Assembly (NCBI RefSeq): GCF_900129985.1
Contig: NZ_FQXN01000001.1
Span: 310,001-374,000, forward strand
Length of the DNA: 64,000 bases
Reading direction: 5' to 3'
Source: Thermosipho atlanticus DSM 15807
GTDB lineage: Bacteria > Thermotogota > Thermotogae > Thermotogales > Fervidobacteriaceae
The notes below the pieces were generated by a model that saw only the letters and a list, made by a program, of their open reading frames with translations, searched no databases and was not told the DNA's origin. The position numbers and the translations under genes are program-made. Shown one piece after another: positions 52,826 through 62,907 of this stretch (positions are counted from its first letter, which is position 1; each line of letters opens with the position of its first letter).

Positions 52826-53535
52826 TTTTTTGATACCTCCTCTAAAAGTTTTTTATAAGCGATTTCGGCTGCCCTTTTTTCAGCTTCCTTTTTGGAAGAA
52901 CCCATTCCAGTAGCATAGACCTGGTTGTTTACAAGCACAGTAGCTTTAAATTCTTTTTCAATTTCTTCAACAATATATGTTGGAAGCACTTTAAAAAATT
53001 CTTGAGTTAGTTCTTGTAATTTTGTTTTGTAGTCGAAAATTCTTTTTCCCTCGAGAAATAGAAGAATATATTCATTGAGTAGTGGAGTAAAAAGTTCACT
53101 AGTAAGATTTAAATCTTTTCCTGAATCGATGTAAACAGCGGCTGTTAAAGCTTCAAATACATCGGCTAAAATAGATTTTTTATTTCTTCCTCCACTTATT
53201 TCTTCCCCTTTTCCAAGTAAGATGTATTTGCCTAAATTTAATTTTTGTGCAATTTCCGAAAGAACATCTTCACTAGCAACAGCAGCTTTTATTTGAGCCA
53301 TTATGCCTTCTGGTAAGTTTGCAAAATTTTCATATAATTTTGTACATACTAACAATTCAACTACTGCATCACCTAGAAATTCGAGTCTTTCATACGAAGG
53401 TAGTTCTTCAGTTTTTAACTTACGTTCATTTACGTATGATGTATGTCTTAAAGCAGTGAACAAGAGCTCTTTTGATTTAAATTTATATCCGATGGTTTTT
53501 TCAAGTTCTTCGATTCTTCCTGATAATTTTTCCAT
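52822..53535 (-). CDS. rnc: Ribonuclease III
   Basis: 237 residues. The nuclease domain shows YERLEFLGDAVVELLV (signature) and KSILADVFEALTAAVYIDSG with the metal-binding Asp and Glu; the C-terminal dsRBD has FKVLPTYIVEE and GSSKKEAEKRAAEIAYKKLL. It processes pre-rRNA and dsRNA. ATG 53535 lies within the 3' end of the upstream PP-loop gene (88 bases overlap), preceded by GGGGTGGAAGA. Confidence 0.95.
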   Translation of the reverse strand: MEKLSGRIEELEKTIGYKFKSKELLFTALRHTSYVNERKLKTEELPSYERLEFLGDAVVELLVCTKLYENFANLPEGIMAQIKAAVASEDVLSEIAQKLNLGKYILLGKGEEISGGRNKKSILADVFEALTAAVYIDSGKDLNLTSELFTPLLNEYILLFLEGKRIFDYKTKLQELTQEFFKVLPTYIVEEIEKEFKATVLVNNQVYATGMGSSKKEAEKRAAEIAYKKLLEEVSKK

Positions 53536-54479
53536 TCTTCCACCCCGACAACCTGGATTGTTCTAAGTTTGTTGTTTTTGGATTCTTTCCATTCAATTTT
53601 TATTGGCACGGCAAATTCTGGTTGTAATTTCCCAATATGAATCCAATATTTTGATTCTTCGACTCTATAAATTGAAGGATTAGCAATTACTTTCAATATT
53701 AATGGTTTTTTTGCAATTATTACTTCATCTATTACATCTAATTTTTCAATCTTTTTTGCAATTTCATCAATGTTATCTACTAATGGTTTAACATTTATAA
53801 TTGCAATATTTTTAGATAAAGGACCAACAATCTTGACATTGGCAATTTCCATATTTTTTGGTAAATTTTCTAAGAGTATCTCATTAGCAAGCGAAACAGC
53901 TTTTCCATGATAGTCAAGATTTGTCATGATTTTTAATAAATGCTTTAATTTACATCCTTCTCTTTCAGCATGTTCACCAATTCTTTCTAAAGTAAACGAA
54001 TAGAATTCAAGTATTTTCCAAATTGTTTTTTTGTCCAAATCTCCGAGAGGAGCATACATTCCATTGAATAATTTCAAACCAGTTTTTCCCCAACTATCAC
54101 TTGAGTTTGAGCCAGTAATAACTAAACGATCTTTCGCATAATTTTTAACTGTGTTCATCTTTACAATTTTTGTACACATATTGCACGAAGGTCCAAATCT
54201 CCAAATCTCTTTTTGCTTAAGAGATTCTACGAAAGTAACTTTCAGCCCCATTTTACTAGCTGATTTTTTAACTATTTCTATACTTCTTTTATAGGTGAAT
54301 GGTCCATATACTACATTAACAAGTTCTACATTCTTTGCACCAATAGCATCTCTTGTCAATAAACTGGCAACTGTACTATCTAAACCTCCTGAAAAAGCCA
54401 CAATTACTTGTTTATTACCATAACTTTCAATGGTGTTTTTTATGTCACTCTTTAAATCTTCGACTAACTTTTCAATCAT
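53448..54479 (-). CDS. PP-loop ATPase, LarE/ExsB-like
   Basis: 343 residues. Adenylation motif VIVAFSGGLDSTVASLL at the N-terminus; FGPSCNMCTKIVKMNTVKNYA gives a C-x2-C pair typical of sulfur-handling PP-loop enzymes; ITGSNSSDSWGKTGLKLFNG follows. It may transfer sulfur or amide nitrogen to a nucleotide or cofactor; the substrate is unknown. ATG 54479 follows AAGGAGG. The last 29 codons overlap rnc and have a low-complexity polar look (NLKKPSDINLNQKSS), as if the reading frame had been extended. Confidence 0.7.
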   Translation of the reverse strand: MIEKLVEDLKSDIKNTIESYGNKQVIVAFSGGLDSTVASLLTRDAIGAKNVELVNVVYGPFTYKRSIEIVKKSASKMGLKVTFVESLKQKEIWRFGPSCNMCTKIVKMNTVKNYAKDRLVITGSNSSDSWGKTGLKLFNGMYAPLGDLDKKTIWKILEFYSFTLERIGEHAEREGCKLKHLLKIMTNLDYHGKAVSLANEILLENLPKNMEIANVKIVGPLSKNIAIINVKPLVDNIDEIAKKIEKLDVIDEVIIAKKPLILKVIANPSIYRVEESKYWIHIGKLQPEFAVPIKIEWKESKNNKLRTIQVVGVEEWKNYQEESKNLKKPSDINLNQKSSCSLL

Positions 54480-55188
54480 CAAATTCCTCCTTTTCAAGTT
54501 CATGAATACTTGTAATTTTTTTCTTTTTAAGTCCGTTTGAAATAATTATATAATCATCTTCAATTTTTTCAATGATGTAGTTTTCTTTATTTGGTTTTAT
54601 AGAATCTCCTTCTTTAAATGTAAGAAATTTCTTCCATATTCTTGTTAATATGTGAGGAGTCTTTCTATATTTTAAATAATAGGTATTAAATCTTTTTAGA
54701 AAAAGATTTAAAAAATTTGAAATGTTAATATTTTTTCCAATAACTTCTGAAAGCGAAACTGCTATATCTTTTAATTCATTAGGAATTTCATTATTAATAT
54801 TTATTCCGATTCCTACTATCAATGCTAAGAGTTTTGAATTTTTATATTCACTTTCGGTTAATATACCTGCAAGTTTTTTGTTGTTTACATAAATATCATT
54901 TGGCCATTTAATTTGAGCATCTACTTTGTATTTTTTCAAAATTTTAATTATGGTAATTGAAGAAAGTTTTGTAAAAAAATGTGGAGAAATATTTTTTTTA
55001 GGTTTCAAAAGTATAGAAAACCATAAACCACCTTTTGGAGAATACCAAGTTCTTCCTTTTCTTCCTTTTCCATTTATTTGTTCAATAGCAACAACAACTG
55101 TACCATTAATAAAATTTTCATAATTTTTCTTCAGATAATCATTTGTACTGTTTGTCTTTTCAAGAATTATTATTTTGTCTCCTATCAA
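54472..55188 (-). CDS. birA: Biotin-protein ligase BirA (no DNA-binding domain)
   Basis: 238 residues. EKTNSTNDYLKKNY, GKGRKGRTWYSPKGGLWFS (biotinyl-AMP loop), IKWPNDIYVNNKKLAGILTE are the catalytic motifs. There is no N-terminal HTH, so it ligates biotin to the acetyl-CoA carboxylase carrier but does not repress. TTG 55188 follows GGAGGTTTT; it overlaps the end of murJ by 29 bases and the PP-loop gene by 8. Confidence 0.94.
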   Translation of the reverse strand: MIGDKIIILEKTNSTNDYLKKNYENFINGTVVVAIEQINGKGRKGRTWYSPKGGLWFSILLKPKKNISPHFFTKLSSITIIKILKKYKVDAQIKWPNDIYVNNKKLAGILTESEYKNSKLLALIVGIGININNEIPNELKDIAVSLSEVIGKNINISNFLNLFLKRFNTYYLKYRKTPHILTRIWKKFLTFKEGDSIKPNKENYIIEKIEDDYIIISNGLKKKKITSIHELEKEEFDD

Positions 55189-56602
55189 TTAAAAACCTCC
55201 AAATGCTCTTTTTGTAGAAGAAGAATATGAATATAAAATATATTACTAGAGCTACTACGATCTGTAAAAGAAACCAGTATTTATTTTTTACAAAATTCAA
55301 CAAGAAAATAGCTATTCCCATAACAGTCGAGGAAAAGATAATTTTTATTGAATCTTTTCCTGGAAATGTTTTAATTTTTAGCAGTAAAAAAGAAAAACCA
55401 ATAATTCCGGAAATACTTGTAGCAATTGCAACACCAAAAGGTCCATATTTTAATCCCAATATTATATCTAGTATAATATTAGAAATTGAAACAATAACAG
55501 TTGCGTAGAATGGAGTTTTCATATTTTTCATTCCATGGAAACTTCTTGATATTGTAGCATACATGGCATAGAATGGTAAACCAATTACGTAAGCGATTAA
55601 AACCAATGCGGTAATTTTAGTATCTTTTGCTGTGAATTCACCATGTTCGTAAAAGAATTTAATTATTGGTCTTGAAAGTAAAATTAATCCCACAGTTGAA
55701 GGAATTGTAAGTAACATTGTTGAAGTTAAAGCTTCATTTAAGTGTTTGGTGAATTTGCTTTTGTTGTTGGAAACCTTTGATAGAACTACAGTTGAAACAG
55801 AGACAGCAAACAATCCATACGGTAAAAGATAAAATCTTGAAGCATATTGAAGATAGGAAATTCCACCTTTTCCAAAATAGGAAACTACGTTCATATCAAC
55901 AATAGTATTAAGTTGAGAAATTGTCATTGCTGCAAATGACGGAGCAAATAATTTTAAAAAATGTGGGAAATATTCAAGTGTTAAATAATATCTATGTTCG
56001 AATATTTTTTTTGAAAGTCCCAAAAACATAAAAATATTGCCGATTAAAAAACCAAAAGTGGGGCCCAATATTCCAAATTTTATTGAAAATAGTATACCAA
56101 TAATAATTGTAATATTTGAAAAGGCTGGTGTTAAAGCTGGCCAAAAAAATTTTTGTTTTGTATTATAAATTGAATAAGCAATTCCCCATAGAAATATGAA
56201 ATAAATTGTTGGAGCGGTAATTTTTACAAGCTTAATGGCTAACAGTTTTGTTTCGAGAGGAGAACCAGAACCAAATAATATTACAACTATATTTGGATAT
56301 AAATAGAGTAAGATAAGAATACAAAAGATTATTAACGAGAATCCATTGATCACAGATGATAAAAATCTGTCTTTTTCTTCTTTATCTTCTATTTCTGAAT
56401 ATAATGGTACGAATGCTGAAGACATTGCCCCTTCAGCGAAAACTTTTCTTAGAAAGAAAGGAAACATGACAGAAATAAAATAAGCATCTAAGAAATAAGA
56501 TGCCCCAAAATATTCTGCAAAAAGAATGTCTCTAAATAAACCAAGTATTCTTGAAAGAAATGTTGCTACAGAAAAGAATATACTGTGAATTAATATTGAC
56601 AT
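55160..56602 (-). CDS. murJ: Lipid II flippase MurJ
   Basis: 480 residues, about fourteen helices. FFSVATFLSRILGLFRDILFAEYFG at the start, MFPFFLRKVFAEGAMSSAFVPLYSE and ISRSFHGMKNMKTPFYATVIV are MviN/MurJ blocks; the conserved Arg residues of the N-lobe cavity are in the first block. It moves lipid II across the inner membrane for peptidoglycan synthesis. GGTGA precedes ATG 56602. First gene of the reverse run to the AEC transporter. Confidence 0.95.
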   Translation of the reverse strand: MSILIHSIFFSVATFLSRILGLFRDILFAEYFGASYFLDAYFISVMFPFFLRKVFAEGAMSSAFVPLYSEIEDKEEKDRFLSSVINGFSLIIFCILILLYLYPNIVVILFGSGSPLETKLLAIKLVKITAPTIYFIFLWGIAYSIYNTKQKFFWPALTPAFSNITIIIGILFSIKFGILGPTFGFLIGNIFMFLGLSKKIFEHRYYLTLEYFPHFLKLFAPSFAAMTISQLNTIVDMNVVSYFGKGGISYLQYASRFYLLPYGLFAVSVSTVVLSKVSNNKSKFTKHLNEALTSTMLLTIPSTVGLILLSRPIIKFFYEHGEFTAKDTKITALVLIAYVIGLPFYAMYATISRSFHGMKNMKTPFYATVIVSISNIILDIILGLKYGPFGVAIATSISGIIGFSFLLLKIKTFPGKDSIKIIFSSTVMGIAIFLLNFVKNKYWFLLQIVVALVIYFIFIFFFYKKSIWRFLIDRRQNNNS

Positions 56603-56652
56603 TTAATCACCTTTTAATAAGTTTTTTCTTAACTAATTATACCATTTAAATG

Positions 56653-56682
56653 TTAACAATTCTATGTTAAATATGGTAAAAT
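56653..56682 (+). promoter_or_regulatory. Promoter of the rnfB-like/dprA/panC unit
   Basis: TTAACA (56653-56658) and TAAAAT (56677-56682), spacer 18 bases, 33 bases before the rnfB-like GTG. Confidence 0.5.
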
Positions 56683-56714
56683 AAAAACGAAGACTTTTGA
56701 CGGAGGTGGCGAAA

Positions 56715-56996
56715 GTGGTAGTTTTATATTCTGCATTAGTAATGGGTGCATTAGGCCTAGCTTTTGGACTTTTTCTAGCATATAGTAATGAAAAATTCAA
56801 AGTTGAAGCAGATCCAAGAGTAGAAATGATTATAAACGTTTTACCTGGAATTAATTGTGGTGCTTGTGGCTATCCAGGTTGTGAAGGTTATGCAAATGCA
56901 ATTGTAAAAAAAGGAGACGCTATTGATAAATGTTTGCCTGGTAAAAAATCAGGGGTTCAAGAAAAAATTAAAGAGATTTTGGATAGTAATAAATGA
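56715..56996 (+). CDS. rnfB: RnfB-like protein lacking the ferredoxin domain
   Basis: 93 residues. An N-terminal membrane helix (LYSALVMGALGLAFGLFLAYS), then EADPRVEMIINVLPGINCGACGYPGCEGYANAIV and CLPG: Cys 48, 51, 56 and 73 give the four-Cys Fe-S cluster of the RnfB N-terminal module. Typical RnfB continues with two [4Fe-4S] ferredoxin motifs; here the protein stops 20 residues after Cys73. GTG 56715 follows GGAGGTG. It lies 26 kb from rnfCDGEA, in a unit with dprA, and is the only RnfB candidate in the window. Confidence 0.8.
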   Translation: MVVLYSALVMGALGLAFGLFLAYSNEKFKVEADPRVEMIINVLPGINCGACGYPGCEGYANAIVKKGDAIDKCLPGKKSGVQEKIKEILDSNK

Positions 56997-57817
56997 CTAA
57001 ATCAGAAATAGTATTGTTAGCTAAACTTGGATATTCAATAGAAGAAATTGAAAAAATATCTCTAGTGAATAACTTAAATTGTTTAAAAGACAAAGGTGTA
57101 AAAAATAAAGAAATTTTAAATAAGATAAATGAAGGTTTGAATTCTGGAGAATATAGTATATTGACTTATTGGGATGATGAATATCCAGATAAGTTAAAAA
57201 ACATATGGAATCCACCTATTTTCCTTTTTTACAAAGGAAATATTTCTTTATTAAATGAAAGTTCTCTAGCTGTAGTGGGTACCAGAAAAATATCAAAATA
57301 TGGTTATAAAGTAACAAAATATTTTGTTGATTACTTAAAAAAGAACTTTGTTATTGTAAGTGGTATGGCTTTAGGTGTTGATTCTGTAGCTCATTGGAAT
57401 GCATTAGGTAACACTGTAGCGGTATTAGGCTCGGGTGTGAATGTATGTTACCCGAAAAGTAATGAACGTTTATATAACAAGATCTTGGAAAATGGGTGTG
57501 TTTTAAGCGAATACTATCCGTGGGAAAAACCTAAAAAGGAATATTTCCCTATGAGAAATAGAATTGTTTCAGGGATAACTGATGGTGTTTTAATAGTGGA
57601 AGGTAAAATTAAGAGTGGAACGATGATCACAGCAAAGTTTTCTTTAGAGTTTGGTAGAGAAGTATTTGCAATTCCTGGAGATATTTTTAATGAAAATTCT
57701 GAATGTCCTAATTTTTTGATTAAGAATGGGGCTATTCCAGTTACAAAACCGGAAGATATTGTTGATTATTTGCAATTTGAAAGGGGAATAATGTATGAAA
57801 ACGGTCACGAACATTAA
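56993..57817 (+). CDS. dprA: DNA processing protein DprA
   Basis: 274 residues. Rossmann-like core with [86 protein letters not shown] and [23 protein letters not shown], all diagnostic. DprA loads RecA on incoming ssDNA in natural transformation. It overlaps the rnfB-like stop (ATGA) and panC by 23 bases. Confidence 0.95.
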   Translation: MTKSEIVLLAKLGYSIEEIEKISLVNNLNCLKDKGVKNKEILNKINEGLNSGEYSILTYWDDEYPDKLKNIWNPPIFLFYKGNISLLNESSLAVVGTRKISKYGYKVTKYFVDYLKKNFVIVSGMALGVDSVAHWNALGNTVAVLGSGVNVCYPKSNERLYNKILENGCVLSEYYPWEKPKKEYFPMRNRIVSGITDGVLIVEGKIKSGTMITAKFSLEFGREVFAIPGDIFNENSECPNFLIKNGAIPVTKPEDIVDYLQFERGIMYENGHEH

Positions 57818-58628
57818 TGAAATGAAAACAATTGTGAACAATTTGTACAAAAAAAAATCGATTGGCTTTGTCCCGACAATGGGTTATTTGCATGAAGGTC
57901 ATTTGTCCCTTATAAAGTATGCAAAGAAAGAAAATGATGTAGTAGTTGTAAGTATTTTTGTTAATCCAACACAATTTGGGCCTAATGAAGATTACAACAA
58001 TTATCCAAGAAATTTGGAGAGGGATTTAAAACTTTTAGAAGATTTAGAAGTGGATTATGCCTTTGTTCCAGATGTTAGTGAAATGTACCCTTCTGATTTT
58101 TCTACTTTTGTTGAAGAAACAGAACTTTCTAAATATCTATGTGGTGCCTCAAGACCCGGACACTTTAGAGGAGTATGTACTGTGGTCACAAAGTTGTTTA
58201 ATATTGTAAAACCGACGAGAGCATATTTTGGCCAAAAGGATGCTCAGCAATTTAGGGTTTTAAGACGAATGGTTAGAGATTTGAATATGGATGTTGAAAT
58301 GATTGAGTTACCAATTGTTAGGGAAGAAGATGGTTTGGCCATGTCTTCACGTAATATTTATCTTACACCCGAACAAAGAAAAGCAGCAACGAGATTGTAC
58401 AAATCTTTACTTAAAGCAAAAGAATTAATTGAAATGGGAATAAAAGATGCTTCAAAAGTAAAAAACGAGATGAAGAAGATTTTAGACCATCCGTTGCTGA
58501 AAATTGATTATATTGAAATAGTGGATGAACAAACTTTAAAACCTGTAGAAAAAATAGAAAATAAAGTGATTGTTGCTCTAGCTGTTTTTGTTGGTAGAGC
58601 AAGACTAATAGATAATATTATTATTTAA
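57795..58628 (+). CDS. panC: Pantothenate synthetase
   Basis: 277 residues. [19 protein letters not shown] (HIGH-like), [47 protein letters not shown] and [11 protein letters not shown] (KMSKS-like) are present. It joins pantoate and beta-alanine. ATG 57795 is inside dprA, with AAAGGGGA just upstream. Confidence 0.95.
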   Translation: MKTVTNINEMKTIVNNLYKKKSIGFVPTMGYLHEGHLSLIKYAKKENDVVVVSIFVNPTQFGPNEDYNNYPRNLERDLKLLEDLEVDYAFVPDVSEMYPSDFSTFVEETELSKYLCGASRPGHFRGVCTVVTKLFNIVKPTRAYFGQKDAQQFRVLRRMVRDLNMDVEMIELPIVREEDGLAMSSRNIYLTPEQRKAATRLYKSLLKAKELIEMGIKDASKVKNEMKKILDHPLLKIDYIEIVDEQTLKPVEKIENKVIVALAVFVGRARLIDNIII

Positions 58629-58641
58629 TGGAGGGATTTTG

Positions 58642-60759
58642 TTGATTTACAAACTAAAATATGGAATTCCTGACGTAGGTAGTGAGGCAATAATTAATGA
58701 GAAAAAAGTAATAAATTTATCGCCTAATGAAAAAGGTTTGTATAAGGTTGAAGGGCTATTTGAAGATTTACAAATTATAAAAAACGATGAATCTGAAGAA
58801 TTAATTGTTATAAGAAAAGTGTTAGAAGGAAAAGTTTTCGGTTTTGGTGATAAAGTTGGGCCTTTTAATAGATGGGGAAAAAAGTATATTTTTTGGAATA
58901 CAGATAATTATACCCACCATCCAGGTGCTGATCCTTTGTATAAAAGTTTCCCTTTTAATATTTTTATCAATGATAATCAAAAATATGGAATTTTTACTGA
59001 TTATCCGGGATATTTAGAGATAGATTTAGGTAGTGAGGGAAAAAGTGAGATAGTTTTTAAAATAAGAGGCTCAGGGTTTAATCAATATGTCATAGTAGGA
59101 AATTCCGTTCGTGACATTTTAAGTCAATATTTATATTTAACAGGTAAAAATATTGCTTTTCCAAAATGGGCTTTTGGTTATCAACAAAGTAGATGGAGCT
59201 ATTTTTCTGATAAAGAAGTTTTGGAAGTTGCTAAAAAATTTAGAGAGAAGAAAATACCTTGTGATGTAATTTATCTTGACATTGATTACATGGATGATTA
59301 TAAAATTTTTACTTGGAATGAACGGAACTTTTCAAATTATAAAAATATGCTAAGAGAATTGCACAACAATGGGTTTAAAATTTCTGCAATTTTAGATCCA
59401 GGAGTAAAGGTAGAAAAAGGATATAAGATATTCGAAGAAGGAAAGGACAAATATTTTTTAAAAGATATAGATGGAAAGGATTTTGAGGGGGCTGTATGGC
59501 CAGGTAGAGTTAGATTTCCGGATTTTAGGGATAGGAAAGTTAGAAAGTGGTGGGGACAGAAAGTAAAACAACTACGCGAAGAAGGTATAGATGGTTTTTG
59601 GAATGATATGAATGAGCTCTCTATATTTGCCACAGAAAAGGATATAGAGGAAATGAAGTCAATTATCAAAAAAATGAAACTTGAGGATGGAATAAATATT
59701 GCTATAAAAGCTGGAATGATTGGAGAGATTGGTAGGCGCGTAAAAGTTGAAAATATAATCCATTTGGATGGAATTAAACATTATAAAATAAAAAATATAT
59801 ATGGATTTAATATGATTAGAGCTTCATATGAAGGATTTGAGAAGAAAGAGAGGAAGATGATAATTACACGTTCTGCGTATTCAGGTGTTCAAAGATATGG
59901 TGGTGTTTGGACGGGTGATAATCATAGTTGGTGGGAACATATTCAACTTGAAATAAGTAGAATAATGTCCTTGGGGTTAGTTGGAGTATTTTACAATGGG
60001 TGTGATGTAGGAGGTTTTGGGGGTGATGTGAACGCAGAATTGTTAGTAAGGTTTATGCAATTTGGTAGTTTTATACCTATGTTTAGAAATCACTCAGCTA
60101 TAGGTACAAGAAGACAAGAGCCATGGTGTTTTGGAGAAAAATATGAAAAAATAATGAAAAAAACAATCGAATATAGATATATGCTTTTACCATACATTTA
60201 TAGTGAATATATGATAGGTGTTTTTAAGAATATTCCCTTAGTTACACCTTTATTTTTCCATTTTGAAAAAGATAAAATGACATTTGATGTAGACGATCAG
60301 TTCATGCTTGGAAGAAGTGTTATTGTTGCCCCAATTTATAAACCTGGACAACGTAGTAGGTTAGTTTATTTACCTAAAAGATCACTGGATTTGAATAAGA
60401 GAGTATTCTTGAATAAAGGTTGGCATGAAGTAGAAGCACCTCTAGAAGTGATACCTCATTTTTTAGTTGACGGTAGGATTTTACCAATTCAAGAGCCAAT
60501 GAATTATGTTGATGAGAGAGAAAGTGACTTTACAGTTATTGTGAGTGCTTATAATAATAAAGCTATAGGTTATTATTATGAAGACGATGGAAAAACAGAA
60601 AATTATAAAAAAGGAATGTATAATCTGTATAAAATCACGTATGATAAAGGGAAAATAGAAGTTCTGAAGATTAGGGAAAATTATATACATATGAAGAAAG
60701 TGTGGAACTTTAGAATTTATACAAAAGAAGGTTTGAAAGAAATAAGTTTAAAAATATAA
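58642..60759 (+). CDS. GH31 alpha-glucosidase
   Basis: 705 residues. GH31 motifs: [34 protein letters not shown] (nucleophile Asp in WNDMNE), [18 protein letters not shown] (acid/base Asp), [23 protein letters not shown]. No signal peptide, so it works on imported oligosaccharides; substrate specificity (maltose, isomaltose, xylose) is not fixed. TTG 58642 is 6 bases after GGAGGG; TTG 58639 is an alternative. Confidence 0.92.
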   Translation: MIYKLKYGIPDVGSEAIINEKKVINLSPNEKGLYKVEGLFEDLQIIKNDESEELIVIRKVLEGKVFGFGDKVGPFNRWGKKYIFWNTDNYTHHPGADPLYKSFPFNIFINDNQKYGIFTDYPGYLEIDLGSEGKSEIVFKIRGSGFNQYVIVGNSVRDILSQYLYLTGKNIAFPKWAFGYQQSRWSYFSDKEVLEVAKKFREKKIPCDVIYLDIDYMDDYKIFTWNERNFSNYKNMLRELHNNGFKISAILDPGVKVEKGYKIFEEGKDKYFLKDIDGKDFEGAVWPGRVRFPDFRDRKVRKWWGQKVKQLREEGIDGFWNDMNELSIFATEKDIEEMKSIIKKMKLEDGINIAIKAGMIGEIGRRVKVENIIHLDGIKHYKIKNIYGFNMIRASYEGFEKKERKMIITRSAYSGVQRYGGVWTGDNHSWWEHIQLEISRIMSLGLVGVFYNGCDVGGFGGDVNAELLVRFMQFGSFIPMFRNHSAIGTRRQEPWCFGEKYEKIMKKTIEYRYMLLPYIYSEYMIGVFKNIPLVTPLFFHFEKDKMTFDVDDQFMLGRSVIVAPIYKPGQRSRLVYLPKRSLDLNKRVFLNKGWHEVEAPLEVIPHFLVDGRILPIQEPMNYVDERESDFTVIVSAYNNKAIGYYYEDDGKTENYKKGMYNLYKITYDKGKIEVLKIRENYIHMKKVWNFRIYTKEGLKEISLKI

Positions 60760-60779
60760 AATATTCAGGAGGTGTCGGA

Positions 60780-62876
60780 ATGGATTTTCGAGAATGGCAA
60801 CGGGAAATATTTGGACGGAAAATGGTAGTTCAATATGGAAAAGTAGCAAAACAATCGGCAGGGTCAATATGGTTAAGATTTGGGGATAGTATTGTTTTGG
60901 CGACAGTTAATATCTCAGATAGGGTTGTTGAAGGAATCGATTTTGTGCCATTAACTGTCGAATATCAGGAAAAATTTTATGCTGCGGGGAAAATTCCAGG
61001 TGGTTTTATAAAAAGAGAAGGAAGACCCACAGAATCAGGAATTCTTTCTTCACGGCTAATTGACAGACCTATAAGACCTTTATTTCCAAAATATTTAAGG
61101 AATGATGTGCAATTAATTGTAACAGTCCTTTCAGTGGATAATGATTCGCCACCAGATGTGGCTGGGATAACTGCAGCTTCATTGGCACTTAATATTTCAA
61201 AAATACCATTTGATGGAATTGTTGCAGGTGTGAGAATAGGGTACGTAGATGGAGAATTCGTAGTTTTTCCAACTGAAGAGCAATTGGAAAAGAGTAAGTT
61301 GGATTTAGTAGTAGCTGGTAGTAAAGAAGCTATTACCATGGTAGAAGGCGAAGCAAAAGAAATCAGTGAAGAAGAAATGGTCAAAGCATTGATGACTGCA
61401 CATGATGCGATAAAGAAAATAATAGATTTCGAAGAAGAAATACTCAGAGAATTCAATGTTGAAAAAATGAATATAGAAGAACCGAAACCAAATGAAGTTT
61501 TGCTTGAAGAGTTTGAAAAATTACTTGATGAAAAGGAATTGAAAGAAAGACTATTGACAAAAGAAAAGCTAGAAAGGTCGGCGAAATTGAAGGAGTATAG
61601 AGATAATCTATTGGAAAAAATTTTTGAGAAAAATCCAATCGAGGATGAAGAGGAGTTAAAAATTCAAGAGAATTTATTAAAAGAACTTTTTGATGAAAAA
61701 GCAAAAAAACTGATGAGGAAGATAATAATAAATGAAGGTATAAGAGCTGATGGGAGAAAACCTGATGAAATAAGACCAATTACATGCGAATTAGGATTGT
61801 TGCCAAGGACTCACGGTTCTGCATTGTTTACTCGTGGAGAAACTCAGAGTTTAGGAATAGTTACATTGGGTGCTCCTATGGAGGAACAAATTGTTGATAC
61901 CTTAACTGAAGAAGGAACTAAAAGATTTATACTTCATTATAATTTCCCTCCGTTTTCAGTTGGGGAAGTAAAACCATTAAGAGGACCTGGCAGGCGAGAA
62001 ATAGGGCATGGGCATTTAGCTGAAAGAGCCTTAAAAGCTGTTGCACCTTCTGAAGATGATTTTCCATATGTTATTAGGGTAGTTTCAGAGATATTAGAAT
62101 CTAATGGTTCGTCATCAATGGCAACTGTTTGTTCTGGTTCTTTAGCTTTAATGGATGCTGGGGTTCCTATAAAAACGCATGTTGCGGGAGTCGCAATGGG
62201 TCTTATAATTGAAGAAGGTCAAGCTGTAATTTTGACCGATATTCAAGGATTAGAAGATCATTGGGGAGATATGGATTTTAAAGTAGCTGGTACAAGGGAA
62301 GGCATAACTGCTTTTCAAATGGACTGTAAAGTAGCAGGTGTAGGAGAAGATTTATTAAAGCAAGCTTTAGAACAGGCAAGAGTAGCAAGAATGAAAATTC
62401 TTGATATTATGTTCGAAACTATAGAGAAACCAAGGGAAACTCTTTCACCTCACGCTCCATTAATTGTAAATATTCAGATTGATCCTTTAAAAGTTGGTGA
62501 GTTAATAGGTCCGGGTGGAAAAGTGATAAAGTCTATAGTTAAAGACTATGATGTGGAAATTTCTATTGATGATAAAACGGGTAAAGTATCTGTATATGGT
62601 AAAGACCAAGAAAAAGTAAATAATGCTGTCGAGTATATAAAAAGTATAACTAAGGACGTTGAAGTTGGAGAGTTTTATGATGGGAAAATTATAAGAATAG
62701 AACCTTACGGTTTGTTTGTGGAAATTTTACCGGGAAAAATAGGCTTAGCACATGTAAGCAAATTAGGTAAAGACTCGAAAGTATTTACTAAAAAATATAA
62801 AATAGGAGATAATATAAAAGTCGTTGTAGTAAATATTGATGAAAACGGAAGAATTCAATTAGGAAAGTCTGAATAA
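60780..62876 (+). CDS. pnp: Polynucleotide phosphorylase
   Basis: 698 residues. Two RNase PH domains ([25 protein letters not shown] and [45 protein letters not shown]), the alpha domain between, then KH ([21 protein letters not shown]) and S1 ([33 protein letters not shown]). It degrades mRNA from the 3' end with phosphate. AGGAGGTG precedes ATG 60780. Confidence 0.97.
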   Translation: MDFREWQREIFGRKMVVQYGKVAKQSAGSIWLRFGDSIVLATVNISDRVVEGIDFVPLTVEYQEKFYAAGKIPGGFIKREGRPTESGILSSRLIDRPIRPLFPKYLRNDVQLIVTVLSVDNDSPPDVAGITAASLALNISKIPFDGIVAGVRIGYVDGEFVVFPTEEQLEKSKLDLVVAGSKEAITMVEGEAKEISEEEMVKALMTAHDAIKKIIDFEEEILREFNVEKMNIEEPKPNEVLLEEFEKLLDEKELKERLLTKEKLERSAKLKEYRDNLLEKIFEKNPIEDEEELKIQENLLKELFDEKAKKLMRKIIINEGIRADGRKPDEIRPITCELGLLPRTHGSALFTRGETQSLGIVTLGAPMEEQIVDTLTEEGTKRFILHYNFPPFSVGEVKPLRGPGRREIGHGHLAERALKAVAPSEDDFPYVIRVVSEILESNGSSSMATVCSGSLALMDAGVPIKTHVAGVAMGLIIEEGQAVILTDIQGLEDHWGDMDFKVAGTREGITAFQMDCKVAGVGEDLLKQALEQARVARMKILDIMFETIEKPRETLSPHAPLIVNIQIDPLKVGELIGPGGKVIKSIVKDYDVEISIDDKTGKVSVYGKDQEKVNNAVEYIKSITKDVEVGEFYDGKIIRIEPYGLFVEILPGKIGLAHVSKLGKDSKVFTKKYKIGDNIKVVVVNIDENGRIQLGKSE

Positions 62877-62907
62877 AAACAAGATAAATAGAGGAGAGGT
62901 TTAATCT

